Assembly (NCBI GenBank): GCA_003674045.1
Contig: PENC01000003.1
Coordinates: 62,001-126,000 of the forward strand
Source of the DNA: Streptomyces griseocarneus
GTDB lineage: Bacteria > Actinomycetota > Actinomycetes > Streptomycetales > Streptomycetaceae
Direction: 5' to 3'
Length of the DNA: 64,000 nucleotides
The position numbers and the translations under genes are program-made. This document shows, piece after piece, positions 1 through 9,514 of the stretch. The first letter of the stretch is position 1. Every line of letters begins with the position of its first letter. A model generated the notes under the pieces. It saw nothing but the letters and a program-made list of their open reading frames with translations, made no database searches and was not told the DNA's origin.

Positions 1-938
1 GCCGGGGTCGCCTCCATGTAGGCGGCGGACAGGCCGCGCATGAAGCCCATGTTGAGCACGGACAGGGCCGTCTTCACATAGTGCTTGTGCGGTGCGCTGG
101 TGTTGAAGAACGTCCGGACGGACTGCTGGGCGAGGTAGTCGTCGTCACCGGGGCCGAGGCACACCAGGCGCCGGTTCGCGACCTCGGCGGCGAACGTCAC
201 CGACAGCTTGTTCCACCACTGCCAGGGGTGGACGGGGATGAGCCGGTAGTCGGCGAGATCGAGCCCGAGGCCGGCCATGGTCTCCGCGAAGCGGACGAGG
301 GTCTCCTCGCCCAGCTCGTCGCGCATCAGGCCGTCGTAGTCGAGGCCCGCGCCCGAGGTGAAGGTGGCGTGGTCGCCGTGGGCGGCCAGCCAGATCAGCC
401 GGACGGGGCTCGCGGCCTCCGGCGCGTACGTGTGGTATTCGTGCACGCCGAAGCCGAGGCGGCCGTTGTTGGCGACGAAGCCCGGGTGGCCCTCCGTCAT
501 CGCGGTCTCGACGGTCTGGAAGTCCGCCTCGGCGAGCTCGGCGGCGCCCGGCTGCTCCTTGGCGAGCTTGTAGGCCGTGCCCGACAGCGTGGAGCTGATC
601 TCCTCCAGGTAGACCGGGAGGATCGCGTCCGACAGGCCGAGCGCGCCCCGCAGAGTGATCATGAAGTCGAGCGCGTCGAGGGGGAGTTCCTCGTCACCGC
701 GGTGCCGGGTGATGCTGTCGGCGTCGATCTGCCAGTGGTCGAGCGTCAGCAGCCGGGCGGCGAACCGGTACTCCTGGGTGCCGTCGTCGCTGCGGACGGC
801 GTAGTGGCCGGGGCCGGTGGGTTCGGGGGTGAGCAGCCGCTCGTGGGAGAACTCCGCGAGCGCCTTGTGGACGAGCTGCCGGTTGGCGGCCGCCCAGTGG
901 GCCGGAGTGAGGTGGGAGACGGCTTCGCGGGGGTTCAC
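1..938 (-). CDS. desD: Desferrioxamine synthetase DesD (IucA/IucC family), 3' part missing
   Basis: The frame reading left from a GTG at 938 stays open to the window edge and gives about 312 N-terminal residues of a protein whose family is usually near 590. It shows NIS-synthetase signatures: a GHPGF-type segment in the middle, an HPWQW motif, and SVRTFFNTS followed by KHYVKTALSV. DesD is the ATP-dependent ligase that joins N-acyl-N-hydroxycadaverine units into linear and macrocyclic desferrioxamines in the cytosol. The GTG overlaps the desC stop (GTGA), so it is the last gene of desABCD and under the same iron control. Only the N-terminal half can be inspected here. Confidence 0.95.
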   Translation of the reverse strand, partial: MNPREAVSHLTPAHWAAANRQLVHKALAEFSHERLLTPEPTGPGHYAVRSDDGTQEYRFAARLLTLDHWQIDADSITRHRGDEELPLDALDFMITLRGALGLSDAILPVYLEEISSTLSGTAYKLAKEQPGAAELAEADFQTVETAMTEGHPGFVANNGRLGFGVHEYHTYAPEAASPVRLIWLAAHGDHATFTSGAGLDYDGLMRDELGEETLVRFAETMAGLGLDLADYRLIPVHPWQWWNKLSVTFAAEVANRRLVCLGPGDDDYLAQQSVRTFFNTSAPHKHYVKTALSVLNMGFMRGLSAAYMEATP

Positions 939-1531
939 GCGGATACTCCTCGGTTGGCGGCCGTGCCGCCGCTCGCGTTGTGGAACTGGTCGCGGGTGCA
1001 GACGCTGAGCAGCGCCTCTTTCTCGGGCTTGCGGAGGGTGCGGACGACCTCGAAGCCGACCGCCGCGTTGAGCGCGTGCACGGCCTTGTTGCGCGCGTCG
1101 GGCTCGACCACGACGCGGCGGTTGGCGGGGGAGTCGAAGAGCCAGGCCATGACGGTGGTGATCACCGCGCGGGTGAAGCCGTGCACCGGGGTGTCGCTCG
1201 GCGCGCACAGGAAGTGCATGCCGACGTCGCCCTCCTCCGGCTCGTACAGGCCCGCCAGCTCGACGTGCGCCGGGTCGTAGCGCTCGATCAGGAAGGCCGG
1301 GACGCCGTTCAGCATGCCGACGAAGGCGTCGTGGTGCGGGTTGCCGGCGACCTCGCGGTAGAAGCGGGCGACCTCCGCCACGTCGGCGTCCTGCATCAGC
1401 CAGAAGGCCGCCTTGGGGTGGGTCACCCACGGGTGGAGCAGTGCGGCGTCGGCGTCCGGGTCCAGCGGGCGGACGGAGAACTCGCCGAGTGCGTCGGCGC
1501 GGGTCCAGAGGGGCGGTTCCGTCGTCGTCAC
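935..1531 (-). CDS. desC: N-hydroxycadaverine acyltransferase DesC (GNAT/IucB-like)
   Basis: 198 residues from the GTG at 1531, which overlaps the desB stop (GTGA). The longer frame to 1627 lies inside desB and is not needed. The protein is a GNAT fold with the acyl-CoA-binding stretch around [17 protein letters not shown] and the conserved [20 protein letters not shown] segment typical of siderophore acyltransferases. DesC transfers succinyl, acetyl and longer acyl groups to N-hydroxycadaverine, supplying DesD. Position third in the leftward desABCD operon with 4-bp overlaps on both sides fits tight translational coupling. Confidence 0.95.
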   Translation of the reverse strand: MTTTEPPLWTRADALGEFSVRPLDPDADAALLHPWVTHPKAAFWLMQDADVAEVARFYREVAGNPHHDAFVGMLNGVPAFLIERYDPAHVELAGLYEPEEGDVGMHFLCAPSDTPVHGFTRAVITTVMAWLFDSPANRRVVVEPDARNKAVHALNAAVGFEVVRTLRKPEKEALLSVCTRDQFHNASGGTAANRGVSA

Positions 1532-2841
1532 AGCGCGACACCGCCGTCGGGGGCACCGAACTGCTGGAAGGCGATGGACTTCTCGATCGGGTACACCTCG
1601 CGGCCGAGCAGCTCGCGAAGGATCCACGCGTTGCGGTAGGGGCCCATGCCCAGGTCGGGGGAGGTGACGCTGTGCGTGTGGGTGCCCGCGTTCTGCAGGA
1701 AGATGCCGCGGCCGGTGGTGTCGACGCTGTAGTTGCGGGCGACGTCGTAGCGGCCGTGGCGGTCCCAGCGGATCCGGTCGCGCACCGGCTCCAGGAAGGC
1801 CGGGGTCCGGTAGCGGTAACCGGTGGCCAGCACGAGGCCGTGGGTGGTGAGCGAGAAGTCCCGCTCCTGCTCCACCTGGCGCAGGCCGAGGGTGTAGGTG
1901 CTCGATATGTCGTCGTACGAGGCGCTCTGCAGGGCGGTGTTGGTCATGAGCAGGGTGGGGACCGGGCCGCCCACGCTCTTCTGGTAGAGCAGGTCGAAGA
2001 TGTTGTTGACCAGCTCCGCGTCGATGCCCTTGAAGAGGCCCTTCTGTTCGCTCTCCACGCGGTAGCGGGTGTCCTCGGGGAGCGCGTGGAAGTAGTCCAC
2101 GTACTCGGGGGAGGTCATCTCCAGGGTGAGCTTGGTGTACTCCAGCGGGAAGAAGCGCGGGGAGCGGGTCACCCAGTCGAGGCGGTAGCCGTGGGTGTCG
2201 ATGTCGGCGAGCAGGTCGTAGTAGATCTCCGCGGCGCTCTGGCCGCTGCCGACGACGGTGATGCTCTCCTTGCTCTGGAGCAGCTCCTTGTTCTCCAGGT
2301 AGGCGGAGTTGTGCAGCACGTCGCCGCCGAGACCGCGGCAGGCGTCCGGGACGTACGGCGGGGTGCCGGTGCCGAGCACCAGGTGGCGGGCGCGGTGCGT
2401 GCTCGTGGTGCCGTCGGTCCGGACTGCGTGCACGGTGTAGAGGCCCTCGGCCTCGTCGTACTCGACGGAGGTCACCTCGTGGCCGAAGCGGACGGAGCGG
2501 AGCTTGCCCGCGGCCCAGCGGCAGTAGTCGTTGTATTCGGCGCGCAGCGGGTAGAAGACCTCGCGGATGTAGAAGGGGTACAGCCGTCCGGACTCCTTGA
2601 GGTAGTTGAGGAAGGAGTACGGCGAGGTGGGGTCGGCCAGGGTGACGAGGTCGGCCATGAAGGGCGTCTGGAGCGTGGCGGAGTCCAGCAGCATGCCGGG
2701 GTGCCAGTCGAAGTCCTGCTCCTGCTTGCTCTCCAGGAAGAGGCCGTCGAGCTCGGCGAGCGGTTCGGTCAGGCAGGCGAGGCCGAGGTTGTAGGGGCCG
2801 AGGCCGATGGCCACGAAGTCATGGGCGGTGGGGGGAGTCAT
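1528..2841 (-). CDS. desB: Cadaverine N-hydroxylase DesB (lysine N6-hydroxylase family)
   Basis: 437 residues, the usual length for FAD/NADPH N-hydroxylating monooxygenases. The N-terminus has the FAD Rossmann region ([13 protein letters not shown]), then the DWHPGMLL and [14 protein letters not shown] segments, the NADPH-binding [16 protein letters not shown], and a C-terminal LATGYRY motif. DesB hydroxylates one amine of cadaverine to give N-hydroxycadaverine. It begins 36 bp after desA, with AGGAA upstream of the ATG. Confidence 0.95.
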   Translation of the reverse strand: MTPPTAHDFVAIGLGPYNLGLACLTEPLAELDGLFLESKQEQDFDWHPGMLLDSATLQTPFMADLVTLADPTSPYSFLNYLKESGRLYPFYIREVFYPLRAEYNDYCRWAAGKLRSVRFGHEVTSVEYDEAEGLYTVHAVRTDGTTSTHRARHLVLGTGTPPYVPDACRGLGGDVLHNSAYLENKELLQSKESITVVGSGQSAAEIYYDLLADIDTHGYRLDWVTRSPRFFPLEYTKLTLEMTSPEYVDYFHALPEDTRYRVESEQKGLFKGIDAELVNNIFDLLYQKSVGGPVPTLLMTNTALQSASYDDISSTYTLGLRQVEQERDFSLTTHGLVLATGYRYRTPAFLEPVRDRIRWDRHGRYDVARNYSVDTTGRGIFLQNAGTHTHSVTSPDLGMGPYRNAWILRELLGREVYPIEKSIAFQQFGAPDGGVAL

Positions 2842-2877
2842 CGGAGATTTCCTGTTCGAGGGGCGGTGGGGGGTGGT

Positions 2878-4473
2878 TCAGCCGGCGCGGTGGAGGAGTT
2901 CGGCGGTGAGCCGCTCGTCCACGTACCGGCCCGCGTGCCCGGCGAGGAGGTCGAGGACGTGCGCGATGTCGTCCAGCGAGGTCTCCGGGTTGAGCAGGGT
3001 GAACTTCAGGTAGTGACGGCCGTCGACCTTGGTGCCGGCCACGACGGCGTCACCGGAGGCGGCGAGTGCCTCGCGGGCGTGCAGGTTGGAGGCGTCGGTC
3101 AGTTCCCGGGCCCGGTCGTCCGCGGGTACGTAGCGGAAGACGACGGTGCTGAGCTGGGACTTGGTGACGACCTCGAAGCGGGGGTCGTCCATGAGCAGGT
3201 CGTACGCCTGGGCGGCGCGGTCGCAGACCTCGTCGAAGAGCGAGCCGACGGCGTCCGGGCCCATGATGCGCAGGGTCAGCCAGAGCTTGAGCGCGTCGAA
3301 GCGGCGGGTGGTCTGGATGCTCTTGTCGACCTGGTTGGGGATACGGGCCTCGGCCATGCGGGCCGGGTTGAGGTAGTCCGCGTAGTAGGTGGCGTGCCGC
3401 AGGGTGGCCCGGTCGCGGACGAGGACGGCGCTGGAGCTGACCGGCTGGAAGAAGGACTTGTGGTAGTCGACGGTCACGGAGTCCGCCCGCTCGATGCCGT
3501 CGAGCAGATGGCGGCGGGTGGGGGAGGCCAGCAGGCCACAGCCGTACGCGGCGTCGACGTGCATCCACAGGCCGGCCCACTCGCACAGATCGGCGATCTT
3601 GGTGAGCGGATCGATGGAGCCGAAGTCCGTGGTGCCCGCGGTGGCGACGACGGCCATGACGTACAGGCCGTCGGCGTGGCAGCGCTCGATCTCGCGGGCG
3701 AGGGCGGCGGGGCGCATGCGCCGCTCGGGGCCGGTCTCCACGACGACGACGGCGTCCCGGCCGAGGCCGAGGAGTTTCGCCGATTTCTGCACGCTGAAGT
3801 GGCTGGCCTCGGAGGTGAGGATGCGCAGTTTCGGGAGGATCTCGTGGCGCTCCAGCGGGAGCGCGGAGTTCTTCTCCGCATGGAGAAGGGCCTCCTCGCG
3901 GGCGAGGAGCAGCGCCTGGAAGTTGGACTGTGTGCCGCCGCTGGTGAAGATGCCGTCGGCGTCCTCGCCGAGGCCGATGCGCCCGGCGGTCCAGTCGATC
4001 AGGCGGCGCTCGATGAGGGTGCCGCCCGCGCTCTGGTCCCAGGTGTCGAGGGAGGAGTTGACGGCGGTGAGGACGGCCTCGCCGAGCAGGGCGGGGATCA
4101 CCACCGGGCAGTTGAGGTGCGCGAGGTAGCGCGGGTGGTGGAAGTAGACGGCGTCCCGCAGATAGACGTCCTCGAGCTCGTCGAGCGCGGCGGCCGGGTC
4201 GGCGAGCGGCCGCTCCAGGTCGATGCCGGATATCCGGGGGGCGAGCTCGGCGGGGGATATGCCGGTGAAGGGCCGTTCGGTACGGGCGATCCGGTCGGCC
4301 ACCCGGTCGATCCCGGCGGCGAGGGAGTTCCGGTAGCTGTCGACCGTCAGATGGTTGAAGAGGTGCGGCCTGGCGTCCGCCGCACCCATGGCCTCCGCCG
4401 TCGCGGCCCCGGGGGCCTCCTCCGGTGCGGCGGCTGCCGAAGGGGCCTCGGCGATCTGCCCCTGGAAACTCAT
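2878..4473 (-). CDS. desA: Lysine decarboxylase DesA (PLP group II decarboxylase)
   Basis: 531 residues, first gene of the leftward operon. It is a group II PLP decarboxylase like aromatic/glutamate decarboxylases: TSGGTQSNFQALLLAREE in the cofactor domain, the MHVDAAYGCGLL motif with the PLP-binding Asp, and VDYHKSFFQPVSSS carrying the Schiff-base lysine. It decarboxylates L-lysine to cadaverine, the committed step to desferrioxamine. The ATG at 4473 has AAGGA upstream with about 7-nt spacing. An iron box lies 53 bp upstream of the start. Confidence 0.95.
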   Translation of the reverse strand: MSFQGQIAEAPSAAAAPEEAPGAATAEAMGAADARPHLFNHLTVDSYRNSLAAGIDRVADRIARTERPFTGISPAELAPRISGIDLERPLADPAAALDELEDVYLRDAVYFHHPRYLAHLNCPVVIPALLGEAVLTAVNSSLDTWDQSAGGTLIERRLIDWTAGRIGLGEDADGIFTSGGTQSNFQALLLAREEALLHAEKNSALPLERHEILPKLRILTSEASHFSVQKSAKLLGLGRDAVVVVETGPERRMRPAALAREIERCHADGLYVMAVVATAGTTDFGSIDPLTKIADLCEWAGLWMHVDAAYGCGLLASPTRRHLLDGIERADSVTVDYHKSFFQPVSSSAVLVRDRATLRHATYYADYLNPARMAEARIPNQVDKSIQTTRRFDALKLWLTLRIMGPDAVGSLFDEVCDRAAQAYDLLMDDPRFEVVTKSQLSTVVFRYVPADDRARELTDASNLHAREALAASGDAVVAGTKVDGRHYLKFTLLNPETSLDDIAHVLDLLAGHAGRYVDERLTAELLHRAG

Positions 4474-4525
4474 GTGGTGTCCTTCCGGTCGCTGGCGCGC
4501 TGATTGCTGGGCTGAGTGATCAAAC

Positions 4526-4544
4526 TTAGGTGAGCCTAACCTAA
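4526..4544 (-). promoter_or_regulatory. Iron box (DmdR1/IdeR operator) for desABCD
   Basis: The 19-bp TTAGGTGAGCCTAACCTAA matches the actinobacterial DtxR/IdeR/DmdR consensus TTAGGTTAGGCTAACCTAA at nearly every position. It sits upstream of desA where it would cover the promoter. With iron-loaded repressor the operon should be off. No regulator gene is in the window. Confidence 0.92.
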
Positions 4545-4612
4545 CCTATCTTGCGATCACGCCACCCCTGCCCAGGGTCGGCGAGGGTGTGGAGGGAAGG
4601 TCGAGGCGAAGG

Positions 4613-4631
4613 TTAGGTTAACCTAACCTAA
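4613..4631 (+). promoter_or_regulatory. Second iron box, facing the acylase operon
   Basis: TTAGGTTAACCTAACCTAA is a second 19-bp match to the iron-box consensus, about 87 bp from the first. It lies about 100 bp upstream of the rightward penicillin-acylase-type gene. The two boxes give each divergent operon its own operator, so both sides should be derepressed under iron starvation. Confidence 0.9.
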
Positions 4632-4731
4632 CAACGATTTTCGGCCAGGGGTGCGTGGCCCCGACGGGCACCGGCACAGTGGGTCCATGACCGTGCCGCA
4701 CCGTCAAATCGCCGCAGAACGAGGAGGCTTT

Positions 4732-6786
4732 GTGAGCATCGAGGTCCACCGGGACGCCTGGGGCATCCCGCATCTCCGGGCCGACGGCCCGGACGAGCTC
4801 GCCTTCGCGCAGGGCCGCAACGCCGCCGCCGACCGCGCATGGCAGATCGAGGTGGAGCGCCACCGCTCCCAGGGCACCACGGCCGCCTTCCTCGGCCCCG
4901 AGGCCCTCGGCTGGGACCGGCTCGCCCGCCGGGCCCGGCTCGACGACACCGCCCGGCGCTGCTTCGAGAGCCTCGACGACGGCACCCGGGCCTGGGTCAC
5001 GGCCTACGTCGACGGCGTCAACTCCGGCCTCGCCGAAGGGGCACGGCGCGCGCCGCAGTTCGCCGCCACCGGGCTCGCCCCCGGCCGCTGGGAGCCCTGG
5101 ACCCCGCTGGGGATCTGGCTCTCCCACCACCTCCTCTTCGCGGGCTTCCCCTCCAAGCTCTGGCGTGAAGAGGTCGCCCGGCACCTCGGGCCGGAGACGG
5201 CCGAGCTCTTCGCCACCGACGGCCCCGCCACCTCCGGAAGCAACGGCTGGCTGGTCACCGGCGACCGCACCGCGAGCGGCGCAGCTCTCATCGCGGGCGA
5301 CCCGCACCGCTTCATCGAGGACCCGGGCATCTACCAGCAGATCCACCTGAAGTGCCCCGAGTACGACGTCGTGGGGCTCGCGGTCCCCGGCGTCCCCGGC
5401 ATCGCCCACTTCGGCCACACCGGCTCCGTGGCCTGGGCCATCACCAACGCCATGGCCGACTACCAGGACCTCTACCGCGAACGGCTCCGCCGCACCGCCA
5501 CCGGCGTCGAGGCCCTCGGCCCCGACGGCTGGCGCCCCGCCACCGCCCACACCGAGACCGTCGAGGTCGCCGGGGCCGACCCGGTCACCGTCGAGATCGT
5601 CGAGACCGACCGCGGGCCCGTCGTCATCGGCGGCCCCGACGACACCGAGGCCATCAGCCTCCGCTGCCCCCCGCGCGTCCGCCAGGACCTCGGGTTCGCC
5701 ACCCTGCCGGCACTGCTCCGCGCCACCACCGTCGCCGACGTCGACCGCGCCTTCGACCACTGGGCCGAACCCGTCAACGTCGTCCAGGCCGCCGACACCC
5801 GGGGCGGCCTGCTGCACCGGGTCGCCGGCAAGGTCCCGCTGCGCCACGCCGACAACCGGCTGCGCGTCGTGCCCGCCTGGGACGCCGTTCACGCCTGGCA
5901 GGGCTGGCACGAGCCGATGCCCCGCGCCGAGGTCGACGGCGTCGCCGTCATGGCCAATCAGCGCGGCCTCGCCGCACCCCTCGGCGTCGAGTTCGCCCCT
6001 CCCCACCGCGCGGACCGCATCCGGGAACTGCTCGACGCCTCGGACTGTTGGACCCCCGGCGACATGGCGACCGTCCACACCGACACCCTGCTCGCCTCCG
6101 CCCGGCCCCTGCTGGCCCTGCTCGGCACGTTGGACGACCTCGGCCCGGACGCCGCGCGGCTCCGGGACCGGCTGCTGCGCTGGGACCGCCGCATGGACGC
6201 CGACAGCACCGATGCGGCCCTCTACGCGGCGGTGCGCTCCGCGGTCGTGCGGCGGGTCGCCGCACATCCGGCGCTGGCCGCGCTCCGCGAACCGCCCGCG
6301 TACCCGGACATCTTCCTGCCATGGCTTTCGCTCACCCAGCGGACGGCCTTCGCCCTCGAACATCTGCTGACGGACCGGCTGCTCAGCGACGCGGAGCGCA
6401 GCGCGTTCGTCCGCGCGGCAGTCGAGGAGGTCGCGGGAGCGGGCGCGCCCGAGCGACCCTGGGGCGAGCTGCACCGGCTCGCGCCCTGGCAGTCGCTGCC
6501 CGACGGAACACCGGAGGAGTGGCCGGGGCTGTCCGGCGACCACGACTGTGTCCTGTCCACCACGAGCGTCCCCGGCCTCACCGACCTCGGCGCGCGCGGG
6601 CCCGCCGCCCGTTACGTGTGGGACCTCGCCGACCGCGACAACAGCCTGTGGGTCGTGCCGTTCGGTGCCTCCGGGGTGACCGGCGACGCGCACCGGAGAG
6701 ACCAGCTGCCGCTGTGGCTGCGGGGCGAGCTCGCCCCTGTCGTCACCGACCGGCAGAAGCTGACCGAGGAGTACCGCAATGCCTGA
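4732..6786 (+). CDS. Penicillin-acylase-family Ntn hydrolase in the des locus (DesG-like)
   Basis: 684 residues from a GTG at 4732. A GAGGAGG Shine-Dalgarno five bases upstream decides this start over in-frame starts further left. It is a penicillin G acylase-type Ntn hydrolase: an N-terminal alpha-like region, then G169-S170-NGW, where autoproteolysis would expose Ser170 as the catalytic N-terminal nucleophile. VNVVQAAD and a C-terminal VPFGASG region follow. No signal peptide is evident, so it should act in the cytosol. From memory, such an amidase with a second acyltransferase occurs beside some des clusters (called desG/desH) and is linked to arylated desferrioxamines. Amide release of an aryl acid such as phenylacetate is an inference from the family. 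Confidence 0.85.
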   Translation: MSIEVHRDAWGIPHLRADGPDELAFAQGRNAAADRAWQIEVERHRSQGTTAAFLGPEALGWDRLARRARLDDTARRCFESLDDGTRAWVTAYVDGVNSGLAEGARRAPQFAATGLAPGRWEPWTPLGIWLSHHLLFAGFPSKLWREEVARHLGPETAELFATDGPATSGSNGWLVTGDRTASGAALIAGDPHRFIEDPGIYQQIHLKCPEYDVVGLAVPGVPGIAHFGHTGSVAWAITNAMADYQDLYRERLRRTATGVEALGPDGWRPATAHTETVEVAGADPVTVEIVETDRGPVVIGGPDDTEAISLRCPPRVRQDLGFATLPALLRATTVADVDRAFDHWAEPVNVVQAADTRGGLLHRVAGKVPLRHADNRLRVVPAWDAVHAWQGWHEPMPRAEVDGVAVMANQRGLAAPLGVEFAPPHRADRIRELLDASDCWTPGDMATVHTDTLLASARPLLALLGTLDDLGPDAARLRDRLLRWDRRMDADSTDAALYAAVRSAVVRRVAAHPALAALREPPAYPDIFLPWLSLTQRTAFALEHLLTDRLLSDAERSAFVRAAVEEVAGAGAPERPWGELHRLAPWQSLPDGTPEEWPGLSGDHDCVLSTTSVPGLTDLGARGPAARYVWDLADRDNSLWVVPFGASGVTGDAHRRDQLPLWLRGELAPVVTDRQKLTEEYRNA

Positions 6787-7375
6787 GACCACCGCCGTTC
6801 ATGAGCAGACCGTGGACGGCTTCGGTACCGTCCGCGTGGTGCCGGTGGATCCCGCCGCCGACATCGACCTGATCCACAGCTGGGTCGTCGAGGACCGCGC
6901 CCGTTTCTGGGGCATGCGGGAGGCGGGGCGCGAGCGGGTTCTGGAGATCTACGAGTACCTGGACTCTCTTACCACCCACCATGCGTATCTCCTGCACCGG
7001 GACGGGGTGCCGGTCGCGTTGTTCCAGACGTACGAGCCGGAGGCGGATCCTGTCGGGGAGTACTACGAGGTGCGGCCTGGGGACTTCGGCATCCACCTGA
7101 TGATCGGCCCCGTGTCCGGTACTGCCGAGCGGGGCTTCACGGCGACGCTCATCGCCGTGTTCCTCGCTTATGTCATGAAGGAGCCCGGCCGGCTGCGGAT
7201 CGTTGTCGAACCGGACGCGCGCAACGCGAAGGCCGTCGCCCGGCTGGTTCGCGTCGGGTTCAGGCTGGGAGAGCAGGTGGATCTGCCGGAGAAGCGGGCA
7301 CAACTGGCGTTTCTGACGCGGGAGGAGTACGAGCGGGGGGTGCTGGGGCGAGTGTCCGGCGGAGCCGCGGCTTGA
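6779..7375 (+). CDS. DesC-like GNAT acyltransferase (DesH-like)
   Basis: 198 residues, exactly the length of DesC here and clearly its paralogue: shared features include SWVVEDRARFWGM, GDFGIHLMIGPVSG and [12 protein letters not shown]. The ATG overlaps the end of the acylase gene by 8 bp, so the two are co-translated under the second iron box. The likely role is an extra N-hydroxycadaverine acyltransferase with its own acyl-CoA preference, which would diversify desferrioxamine acyl ends. The acyl donor cannot be read from the sequence. Confidence 0.88.
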   Translation: MPETTAVHEQTVDGFGTVRVVPVDPAADIDLIHSWVVEDRARFWGMREAGRERVLEIYEYLDSLTTHHAYLLHRDGVPVALFQTYEPEADPVGEYYEVRPGDFGIHLMIGPVSGTAERGFTATLIAVFLAYVMKEPGRLRIVVEPDARNAKAVARLVRVGFRLGEQVDLPEKRAQLAFLTREEYERGVLGRVSGGAAA

Positions 7376-7488
7376 TACTGCAAGTGCATGTGGTGACGTG
7401 TGGTGCCGGGGCTTGTCCGTGTGACTGCTCACTGATGAGGTGACGGTTGAGCAGGTTGAGTCGTGGTCGGAGGGAGCAGCCGGGCGGC

Positions 7489-7610
7489 ATGCCCGATTTG
7501 TTGATGCCGCAACGCGCCGTCGACGCCGGGGTGCCGTTCGTGCGAGTGACCGCGGACGAGGCATACGGAGGCCGGGCCAAGCACATGCGGTGCCGGCTGT
7601 TCGGGACCGG
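7489..7610 (+). pseudogene. IS701-type transposase fragment
   Basis: One frame over about 120 bp reads DAGVPFVRVTADEAYGG, which matches the DDE-region block of actinobacterial IS701-family transposases. It is followed by unrelated sequence. There is no start, no remaining domains and no detectable inverted repeats, so this is a decayed scrap. Confidence 0.55.
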
Positions 7611-7612
7611 CG

Positions 7613-7888
7613 AACCACCAAGTGCTCGGTCGCCTGGCACTCGCTCTCGCCGAACGCCTCGACGCGGTGATCGACTTCGACGGCCTTCTGGGCTGCCCCA
7701 CCCTACGTGATGACACGGGCGAGGAGGCGTCTCCGGAGCGGGCGAGAGCACTGGTCGCCTCCCTCCCGGGAAGAGCCGCGGAGGTCTCGTACGACACCGG
7801 GGGCGGTGGGCGGTGGTTCCGGCACGTCGGTGACGTGGAGTTCCTGGCGGCATGGCTGCAGCATCCGGGTTTCCGTCTGGTCGAGTAG
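7613..7888 (+). pseudogene. C-terminal fragment of a DUF6368-like protein
   Basis: About 90 residues in one frame (NHQVLGRLALALAERL then VIDFDGLL, ending in WFRHVGDVEFLAAWLQHPGF) resemble the end of small Streptomyces proteins of the DUF6368 type. The upstream part of the frame is not protein-like and abuts the IS701 scrap, suggesting that the 5' end was removed by insertion or deletion. A GTG at 7622 is in frame but has no Shine-Dalgarno. The family name is from memory. About 240 bp to the next gene hold nothing I can assign. Confidence 0.45.
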
Positions 7889-8128
7889 CGCCCGCCACTC
7901 GCTCGACAACGGCCGGGTCCGATGCGCGGCCTCATCCCCGTTTTTGCGGGCACCGGCGGCGTGCGCCGTGTCTGCCGGCTCTCCTCGCCCCACCGCAAGA
8001 TCAATCATGAGGCACCCCCTAGGCTGCGAAGGGGCGTTGGCCGTGGTCGTTCCCCCCGCCGGCTGGTGTGCCGGTGCCAGGCATGGCCATGCCTGACGAG
8101 TTATCAGGTGACGTGAGGAGCAGGATCG

Positions 8129-9280
8129 GTGACAGTGGGGATGAAGGCGGTGCCGCTGGTCGGCGGGCCGGTGGAGTTGCGGGGTGCGTTGGATCTGGAG
8201 ACCACGGAGGCGGGGGTGATGCCGCGTCGGCTGCCGGCGTGGACCAAGGCGCAGTACCAGGATCCCTCGGTCTACGGGGTGACCCTGATGCCCTCGGGGG
8301 TGCGGCTGGTGTTCCGTACCGACGCGCGTGAGGTGGAGTTGGACGTACTCACCTCCACGGGGCAGCTCGACACCGAACCTCGACCCCGCCCGACCGGGAT
8401 GATGGAACTCCTGGTGGACGGCGTGCCGTTCGGGCGGCAGCAGGCGCCGCTGGGCAACGTGCTGCGGATGGCGGGCCCCGGGGCCGAGCAGCGACTGATC
8501 CCGGGCGAACCGGGGACGGTCCGGTTCGGCGGGCTGCCGGCCGGCATGAAGCAGGTCGAGCTGTGGCTGCCGCAGCAGACCCCCACGGAACTGGTGGGTC
8601 TGCGGGCCGACGGCGAGGTGCTGGCGCCGCTGCCGGACGGGCGACGCCGCTGGGTGCACTACGGCAGTTCCATCAGCCACTGCCTGGAGGCCGACGGCCC
8701 GACCGGCACCTGGCCGGTGGTGGCGGCAACGCTCGGGGGAGCGGAGGTGATCAATCTCGGCCTGGCGGGCAACGAGATGCTGGATCCCTATGTCGCCCGG
8801 ACGATCCGCGATCTTCCGGCCGACCTGATCAGCCTCAAGGTGGGGATCAACATCGTGGGCCGGGCCGCCTTTCGGCAGCGGTCGTTCGGCCCGGCGGTGC
8901 ACGGATTCCTCGACACGATCCGGGAGGGACACCCGGAGACCCCGCTGCTGCTGATCTCCCCGGTGAGCTGTCCGACGCTCGAGGAGCGTCCCGGTCCGAC
9001 CTCGATGGGGGCGGACGGGAAGATCACGGCCCTGGGTGACCCGGCGGACGTGACCAGTGGGGCTTTGTCGCTGACTTCGGTGCGTGCCGAGCTGGCCCGG
9101 ATCGTGGCGGCCCGGTGGGCGCATGATCCCCATCTGCACTATCTCGACGGACGCGAACTGCTCGGGCCCGACGAGGCGGCCGACCTGCCTGATGGCCTGC
9201 ATCCCACCGCCGCCGCGTACCGCCGGATGGGCAAGCGTTTCGCCGCACACGCCTTTGCGGACGACGGTCCGTTCGCCTGA
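8129..9280 (+). CDS. SGNH/GDSL-family hydrolase, two-domain
   Basis: 383 residues from GTG 8129, with GAGGAG eight bases upstream. The N-terminal half (to about 170) is beta-rich. The C-terminal half is an SGNH esterase domain: HYGSSISH (block I, nucleophile Ser), GLAGN (block II), KVGIN (block III) and DGLHPT (Asp/His, block V). No signal peptide is visible. The order of domains is like CE2/carbohydrate-esterase-type SGNH enzymes, but the substrate is unknown. It is followed by a hairpin at 9290-9324, so it is probably monocistronic. Confidence 0.85.
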   Translation: MTVGMKAVPLVGGPVELRGALDLETTEAGVMPRRLPAWTKAQYQDPSVYGVTLMPSGVRLVFRTDAREVELDVLTSTGQLDTEPRPRPTGMMELLVDGVPFGRQQAPLGNVLRMAGPGAEQRLIPGEPGTVRFGGLPAGMKQVELWLPQQTPTELVGLRADGEVLAPLPDGRRRWVHYGSSISHCLEADGPTGTWPVVAATLGGAEVINLGLAGNEMLDPYVARTIRDLPADLISLKVGINIVGRAAFRQRSFGPAVHGFLDTIREGHPETPLLLISPVSCPTLEERPGPTSMGADGKITALGDPADVTSGALSLTSVRAELARIVAARWAHDPHLHYLDGRELLGPDEAADLPDGLHPTAAAYRRMGKRFAAHAFADDGPFA

Positions 9281-9289
9281 CCATTTCCT

Positions 9290-9324
9290 GGCTCCGGGCC
9301 CACGCCGGGTGTGGGTGCGGAGCC
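9290..9324 (+). terminator. Hairpin after the SGNH hydrolase gene
   Basis: GGCTCCG and CGGAGCC form the base of a hairpin extended by CCCAC/GTGGG, starting 10 bp after the stop. There is no T-run, as is common in Streptomyces terminators. Confidence 0.5.
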
Positions 9325-9514
9325 CGTGAGCCGTGGCGCTGCAGTTCCGTGACAAGGCGTCGCGGGCGCCGCCCGGCCGGGCCTCCTCGTCCGGCATCCG
9401 GTCTCGTCCGCGGGCCGGTGGGAGGTGCTCGCGCAGTTCCCCGCGCCCCTGACGGGGCGCCCCGACCGGCTTCGGACAACCGGCATCCACACACAACTCG
9501 CATACGCTGACGCG

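Noticed and set aside
1441..4503. 1,020-residue rightward open frame over the des genes
   Set aside because: It is antisense to desA and desB and has the Gly/Val/Glu/Arg-rich composition of GC3 shadow frames. The des genes on the other strand are certain.
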